A DNA stretch of 64,000 nucleotides from Scatophagus argus (Eukaryota; Chordata; Actinopteri; Scatophagidae), in contig NC_058494.1 of assembly GCF_020382885.2 (NCBI RefSeq), forward strand, positions 27,997,225 through 28,061,224, given 5' to 3'. Made by a program: the position numbers and the translations under genes. The notes below the pieces were generated by a model. The model searched no databases and had not been told where the DNA came from. It was given only the letters and a program-made list of their open reading frames with translations. This document shows, in pieces, positions 59,765 to 64,000 of the stretch (its first letter is position 1; every line of letters starts with the position of its first letter).

Positions 59765-61349
59765 ACCGGTCAAGGCAGATGGCCGCCCATCTTGAGCCGG
59801 GGTCTGCTCCAAGGTTTCTGCCTTCTAAAAGGCAGTTTTTCCTCGCCACTGTCGCCAAGTGCTTGCTCAAGGGGGAATGTTGGGCTCTCTCTATTTTACA
59901 ATTTAATTAAAGAGTTTGGTCTAGACCTGCTCTAATTGGAAAGTGTCATGAGATAACTTTTGTTGTGAATTGGCACTATATAAATAAACTGAATTGAATT
60001 CTGTGTAGATGCTCCAGTTATTGAAACCAGTTGCTTCAGCCTTGTAAGACACTGCAATCCAAATGGAGCCAGTGGAGTCTGAAAGCTAAGACCACCTGGT
60101 AGATCTTTTTGTGGACTGACTTGATAGAAGGAGAAGCTGCAGAACATCAAACTCATCTGCTTTAAACTCTTACCTTCCTTCAGCAGAGTCGTGTCCACCT
60201 CTGAAGTCAAGAGGTTCAAAGATGGACCCGTCACTCTTCATGGACACACAGCTGGGTCCAGGAGAGTCTGCTGTCTGCTGGTCCACACTGATAGAAACAC
60301 ACAGACAAACTAATGCGCCTCTCAAAGCTTCACTTTGATGGTCAAGCTGGAGACAAAACATTCAAAGCTCTGCCGACTCCTGGAGATGTGAGCATCTCAG
60401 TGAAGGTCAGAGAGAGGAAGAGGAGGGAACAGGAGCTCTCCAGGGAGACATGACAAAGGCAGGAGGACAGCAGGACAGGAGGGGACGCTCCTCTGTCTCA
60501 TGAGGATTTGCAAGCCTTCATGCAGGACTGAGGGGACAGTTAATGTGCTCGTCAGCAAACAGCATTTTGACTTCAGTGTGAATGTGATGACGACACACTG
60601 GAAGCCTCCCTTTGCTTTCTGATGTGGACTCTAACTGACCCTGATGTCATGTACCTCAAATGAACAGCCTGAAGGAGTCAACAGTCCAGATGTGCTATTG
60701 GCTGATTTCAATTGTTCAGCCCAGCTCTGTAGTGAGAGTGAACAACAAACTGCTCTGAATCTTTGACACTGAAAAAAGCTGCTGGAAAATAAAATCCAAC
60801 CTCGTCTATTTTGTTCACTTGATGAGTTGATTAGAAGGAACAATCAAAGTGAAGGGACAGCATGTGGGGGGGCAGAACAAATCCATGATGGTCTCTACCT
60901 GCTCTCATGCAGCTCCTGAGTAAATATGAAGAAATATGAAGTCAATGAAGAAGAATCTGAAGCAGCCAGGATCACAGGAAGTTATGGGAAAGTTCCTGTT
61001 AACTGGGACTGTGTTGACTTACTGAGTCTCTGAAGGAAGTCGTCCTTTAAGCTGCAATCGTTGATGCATGAACCGGTGGCTCCTGATGGACACACAGCTG
61101 GGTTCAGGTTCAGGTTCAGGACAGTCTGGTCTCTGCTGCTGCTCGGGGCTTCAACACAACACACACAGAGCTTTGAGTGTGAATAATGATGGTGGAGTGA
61201 TGTGAGTGCTGAGCTGTGACATGGAGAAGAGTCATGGACAGTTAGAGATCCTCATCTCACCTCTGAGCTTTGGTCTGGCTGTCAGGTTCCCCACACAGAG
61301 TGGTTTTAGAGGGAGGGACTCCCTCCTCTGTCTCCTCACACTGATTCAT
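51404..61349 (-). CDS. NLR immune receptor (FISNA-NACHT-LRR-B30.2), NLRC3/NLRP-like, 12 coding exons
   Basis: Cytosolic pattern-recognition receptor of the fish-expanded NLR-C type; ligand unknown. Exons from the start: 61261-61349, 61023-61148, 60174-60287, 56809-56922, 56351-56429, 56039-56267, 54145-55960, 53224-53397, 52892-53065, 52428-52601, 52190-52236, 51404-51954. With both 114-bp exons they join to 3687 bp, 1228 aa, with no stop. Start [20 protein letters not shown] is the usual N-terminus of this family. Then come repeated [11 protein letters not shown]-type peptides, a helical segment ([19 protein letters not shown]), FISNA from about residue 252, and NACHT with Walker A GVAGIGKT (348-355) and Walker B FDGLDE (423-428). 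Three 58-codon LRR exons follow ([20 protein letters not shown] pattern), a 16-residue linker and a PRY/SPRY (B30.2) domain. Intact and plausible as functional. Paralogous NLRs are numerous in fish, so no symbol is given. Confidence 0.93.
52428..53397 (-). other. Three leucine-rich-repeat exons of the NLR gene
   Basis: Exons 53224-53397, 52892-53065 and 52428-52601 are each exactly 174 bp (58 codons, phase 2 at both ends), so any number can be added or skipped without breaking the frame. The first two are about 90% identical, showing recent tandem duplication. The third is more divergent ([15 protein letters not shown]). A (CA)n at 52607-52637 abuts the third acceptor. Confidence 0.95.
53560..54100. 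repeat. Probable dispersed repeat in the NACHT-LRR intron
   Basis: The sequence GATTGGTTTCACCTGTCTCG, then ACACCTGTGCTGTCCTTGTG, and TCAGGGTCTGCATTTTGGGTCC resembles a short nonautonomous element seen in many teleosts. I cannot assign a superfamily and could not define terminal repeats. There is no reading frame with homology. Confidence 0.4.
54145..55960 (-). other. NLR FISNA-NACHT exon
   Basis: A single 1816-bp exon encodes the FISNA linker ([21 protein letters not shown]), the whole NACHT ATPase with Walker A GVAGIGKT and Walker B FDGLDE, the helical domains ([18 protein letters not shown]) and the last helices before the LRRs. The intron upstream is only 78 bp and in frame, so the ORF reads through it without a stop (55961-56038). 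The FISNA-NACHT exon of fish NLRs is usually one large exon like this. Confidence 0.95.
56486..56529. other. Perfect 13-bp inverted repeat in an NLR intron
   Basis: CTCGTGGCACCAC (56486-56498) and GTGGTGCCACGAG (56517-56529) pair perfectly around an 18-nt loop that contains the palindrome GGTACC and ACCTCA twice. It is preceded by three ATGATGATTAC-like units. The origin is unknown. Confidence 0.7.
56699..56949 (-). repeat. Exon-containing duplication, copy A (proximal)
   Basis: About 250 bp covers the 114-bp exon 56809-56922 with its splice sites and flanks. It is nearly identical to 60064-60314; I count three substitutions, two of them changing amino acids (KSNGS for KSDGS, PVPS for PGPS). 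Confidence 0.92.
57984..59264 (+). pseudogene. L2-type reverse transcriptase fragment
   Basis: A 426-codon open frame with intact YADD and fingers/palm motifs ([22 protein letters not shown]) and a complete C-terminus. The N-terminal fingers segment is out of frame upstream, so no complete enzyme is encoded. Confidence 0.9.
59721..59759. repeat. (TC)n in the L2 3' UTR
   Basis: A TC run of about 15 units within the untranslated end of the LINE. Confidence 0.9.
60064..60314 (-). repeat. Exon-containing duplication, copy B (distal)
   Basis: It includes exon 60174-60287 (114 bp, same acceptor and donor as copy A). Both copies have matching phase, so messages with either or both exons stay in frame. 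Copy B begins about 60 bp beyond the 3' end of the L2 element. Confidence 0.92.
60320..61020 (-). other. NLR intron 2, nothing recognised
   Basis: A 735-bp intron without element or RNA that I can name. Short ORFs are random. Confidence 0.55.
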
Positions 61350-64000
61350 AGCAGAGCCCACACCTTCACACAAACACAACAACATGCTGTCACACAGTCT
61401 GGATCAGCAGTCCTCTCAGTCACATGATGAAGATGATGGTCAGAAGAAGCCTGAGCTGAGAGAGAAGAAGCTTCCATCCTGCAGCCAGAAAGCTTGTGAG
61501 AGTCAGAGAAAGACTGAGCAGCTGCTGTAGTTCTGCTGTCTGTCCACTAGGTGTCCTCATTCATCTGCAGTGAGCTACAGAGCAGCTCAGCTCACAGATT
61601 AATGTGTGCCAGAGCAGAAACTGGCGTCTCTGTCCAGTCCACTGACAAACACACTGAGAACGAAGATCTGAAGTGTCTCAGCTCAGCACTATGAGAGCTT
61701 CTTCAGGTTTATTCAGAAAGCTGCTGTGACTGGGACCACATCAGGAGTTTGAAAAGTCGATCCTGCTTGTGTTTTTAAAAGCTCTGCCGTGTTGAGGATC
61801 CTCAGCTGCAGCAGCTGACGGACTGTGAGCTCTCAGTGACTCAGCAGTCCTCTGGACCTCCAGCTTCTCTCAGACTGACCAGCTGCTTTTACCGCTCAAA
61901 CGCTTTGTGACTGGACTTCCTGCCCAGCAGATTGTTTTAGCTCAGAGTTCAGATCGTTTTATTCTGTCCTCACTCGTCACTTTGTTCAAATCTTTTGACT
62001 GTTGGCAGAGCTTGAACCACAAACGCTTCATCGCGAGCGACGGCTGCCAGGCCCGTAATTGTGATGCGTTTGACACATGAAGACGTTTTAAACAGCAGCT
62101 GATCCTCTGTGGCAGAACAAAGCAGCATCCACGAGCCCAGATCAGCTCGATCTCCTTCATCACGTCATCATCATTCAGATCAGACCTTCACCTGAACGCC
62201 AGCATTTTCTAAAACAGAACTTTTCCACTCATCAGCTTTCTTTTCCTGCTCGCACAGACGGCATCTCTGACCGTCACAGGAGGAAGTTTACTCATTTCAA
62301 TTCCTGTTTGAAGTCACGACTGCATTAAGAGACGCCTTCAAACCATCTGAGACAGTTTTTCACTTCTAACTGACCTCATACAGGAACATTTTCAACAACA
62401 GAAAAGCTCAGAGAGCCAAGAGAATTCAGATCGACTTACTGGACCTTTTCCACGAATGTCCGTCAGTCCAGCGGCCGACTCGTGTCCTGATCAGGTCTGT
62501 GTAGAAAAAGAGGCTTGGACTCGTCTCAGTGTGACCATCTGCTTCAGTTCAAAGTGCAGCCAGCAGTGAGAAAACACATAAACCAGTCTGAACCTCCAGC
62601 ACAGGACAAGGTCCAGCTTTTACTGTTTTACTGTCACTTCATCAGATGAGACATCAAATCCCGTAATGAGATCAGTCATTAAAACGTGTCCATCGGTCAG
62701 AGTGCTGTTTAATGTCTCACGTCCTCCATCGACCATCCAAACCAATCAAAGGCTTTGATTGGCAGCTCTCTGCTGCAGCCTCACACAAGCATTAAAATGT
62801 TCAGTACAAAAGCACACACATCAACAAATACTTCAAGTACCAACAGTACAAGGAGTCGTTACGCATGTTCATTACTGTGTTCTGATGACTGATACATTCA
62901 TGTGATCTTCACGTTAACGTTGCAGCTGGTTAAGATGGAGTCAAGTTTCATTACTTTGAATCCTGCTGGGTAACTCGTGACCTCCTGAAATCAATCAAAT
63001 CTGATCTGTAATGTGAGATCAGGTTGTCTTCACTTCTAGCACTTGATGACTGAGAGCCTACATGGACATCTGATCTGGTAATAACACATCAGAGTTTGTT
63101 GGTTAAATATTAATCATTTATTTGGCTATAAAATGAGTGAAAATTCAACCTGATCAATTGACCTTCAGCAGAGCTCAGTAAAATCAAACAGGCTTCATAA
63201 AGTCATTTCAGTGAAGAAGTCCAAGCAGCAGGTCCAGGATCAGAGTCCAACCTCTCCCCTGAGGCAGAGGACTGATTTCTACTTCCTGCTCCAACAGCCA
63301 ACAAGAAACGTCTCAAGGAAGCAACACGTTGAAGCCTTCAGTGTGAACAAACATCAGCATCTGATTGGTTACCAGGCAGCGACGCAAGTCTTCTACAGGA
63401 TGTTGAGCTCTGAAATGAGCTGATCAGGACTTCATCCAACAGGAGCTGCTGCAGGACGTTCATCCTGTTGTTCTTTACTGTATCCCACACCAGTTAGCTT
63501 CACTTAGCATCAGGAGAGTAACTTAACCTGATGTGAGCTCAGACCAAAAAATAGGCTAGTTTTCACTGATAAAAAACAGATGTAGTAACCAGAGGAGGCC
63601 ACCAGGGGGAGCAGAGTGTGTGAGCTGTGAAGGAGGCGCGTCACTCCCCGCCCTCAGTGAATACACGCATGAGCGGAGGGAAGTTTGTGTGTGTGCGTCT
63701 TTCACACAATATTCCCCTTTTTAGGTACGAGTCCCTCCATGAGAACAGTTCATGTTTGCTTCTGTGTTAGATGAATGTGTGTTCAGGCTCCGGAAGGTGT
63801 TTTTAGTTCAGCATGTTTGTTTATTGTGTCGTAATGAAGTCAATAACCTGACGACGATTAAGCTAACCGCTCGTCATGCTAACGTGTCTGTCTGCGTGTA
63901 GCTGTAATCTGTAGCCATGTTGCTGATATCTCTGTGCCTGAGGCTAAATGTAATGAGTGGCTACCAATGAGATAGAAGCTGAATGTTATTGATTAGGCAC
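61350..64000. other. NLR 5' flank and intergenic sequence, nothing coding recognised
   Basis: No ORF beyond 73 codons. 61,350-61,560 may hold leader sequence of the NLR mRNA. CACCAGGGGGAGCAGAG at 63,601 is a CTCF-like core (CCACCAGGGGG), which could mark a boundary (inference). No TATA box or transposon was recognised. Confidence 0.4.

Larger units (their letters stand above)
57110..60002 (+). mobile_element. L2-type LINE, 5'-truncated, between the duplicated NLR exons
   Basis: A non-LTR retrotransposon on the strand opposite to the NLR gene. 57123-57887 encodes the linker after the endonuclease. 57,990-59,264 encodes the reverse transcriptase with [29 protein letters not shown], the catalytic box [10 protein letters not shown], and the C-terminal [19 protein letters not shown] block. 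The first RT motifs (YRPISNLP, near 57,945) lie in a different frame, so there are at least two frameshifts (about 57,880 and 58,040). The endonuclease is missing. The 3' end ...CTATATAAATAAACTGAATTGAATT is typical of fish L2 elements. The copy is inactive. Confidence 0.92.

Noticed and set aside
1-64000. CRISPR arrays, bacterial operons, integrated prophage or endogenous retrovirus
   Set aside because: The sequence is a vertebrate nuclear genome; I saw no regularly spaced repeats with unique spacers, no LTR pairs and no gag, pol or env-like frames. The RT frames present are non-LTR LINEs.

Overview
The window is from a ray-finned (teleost) fish nuclear genome. The evidence is short spliced vertebrate introns, abundant (CA)n microsatellites, Tc1-like and LINE elements of teleost type, and a FISNA-NACHT-LRR-B30.2 receptor gene of the kind expanded in fish. 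No species can be named from sequence alone.

Layout: (1) 1-4.6 kb: a CpG-rich, probably bidirectional promoter, then rrp36 (+ strand, 7 coding exons, 349 aa), a nucleolar 18S rRNA processing factor, with a Tc1-type element in its first intron. (2) 4.6-19.9 kb: no protein gene that I can support. It holds two intact tRNA-Pro(CGG) genes, an inverted relative of them whose anticodon reads CAG, a tRNA-Gln relic, hairpins, microsatellites and several stretches that look like conserved regulatory DNA for the next gene. (3) 20.2-34.8 kb: a complete jagged1 (jag1) Notch-ligand gene (+ strand, 26 coding exons, 1230 aa), with signal peptide, MNNL, DSL, 16 EGF repeats, cysteine-rich domain, TM and C-terminal YIV; exon sizes match the vertebrate JAG1 gene. 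(4) 34.9-43.5 kb: intergenic, with a second Tc1-type copy and a fossil IS630/Tc1-like transposase. (5) 43.5-45.6 kb (- strand): a small spliced transcription unit with two short ORFs (67 and 53 aa), each with one membrane segment and usable either as separate microproteins or as an in-frame splice fusion. I regard this as the least-described gene in the window. (6) 46.1-50.0 kb: a 5'-truncated L1/Tx1-type LINE that has lost its catalytic YADD segment and carries another LINE's 3' end inserted in its endonuclease region. (7) 51.2-61.4 kb (- strand): a full NLR immune-receptor gene whose 12 coding exons join into one open frame of 1228 codons. Two nearly identical 114-bp exons flank a resident L2-type LINE. 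(8) 61.4-64.0 kb: upstream sequence of the NLR gene; nothing coding recognised.

The genes are functionally unrelated neighbours (ribosome biogenesis, Notch signalling, a putative membrane microprotein locus, innate immunity). Exon boundaries were set by hand from GT/AG sites and reading phase. For rrp36, jag1 and the NLR the phases close exactly, which is strong internal support.
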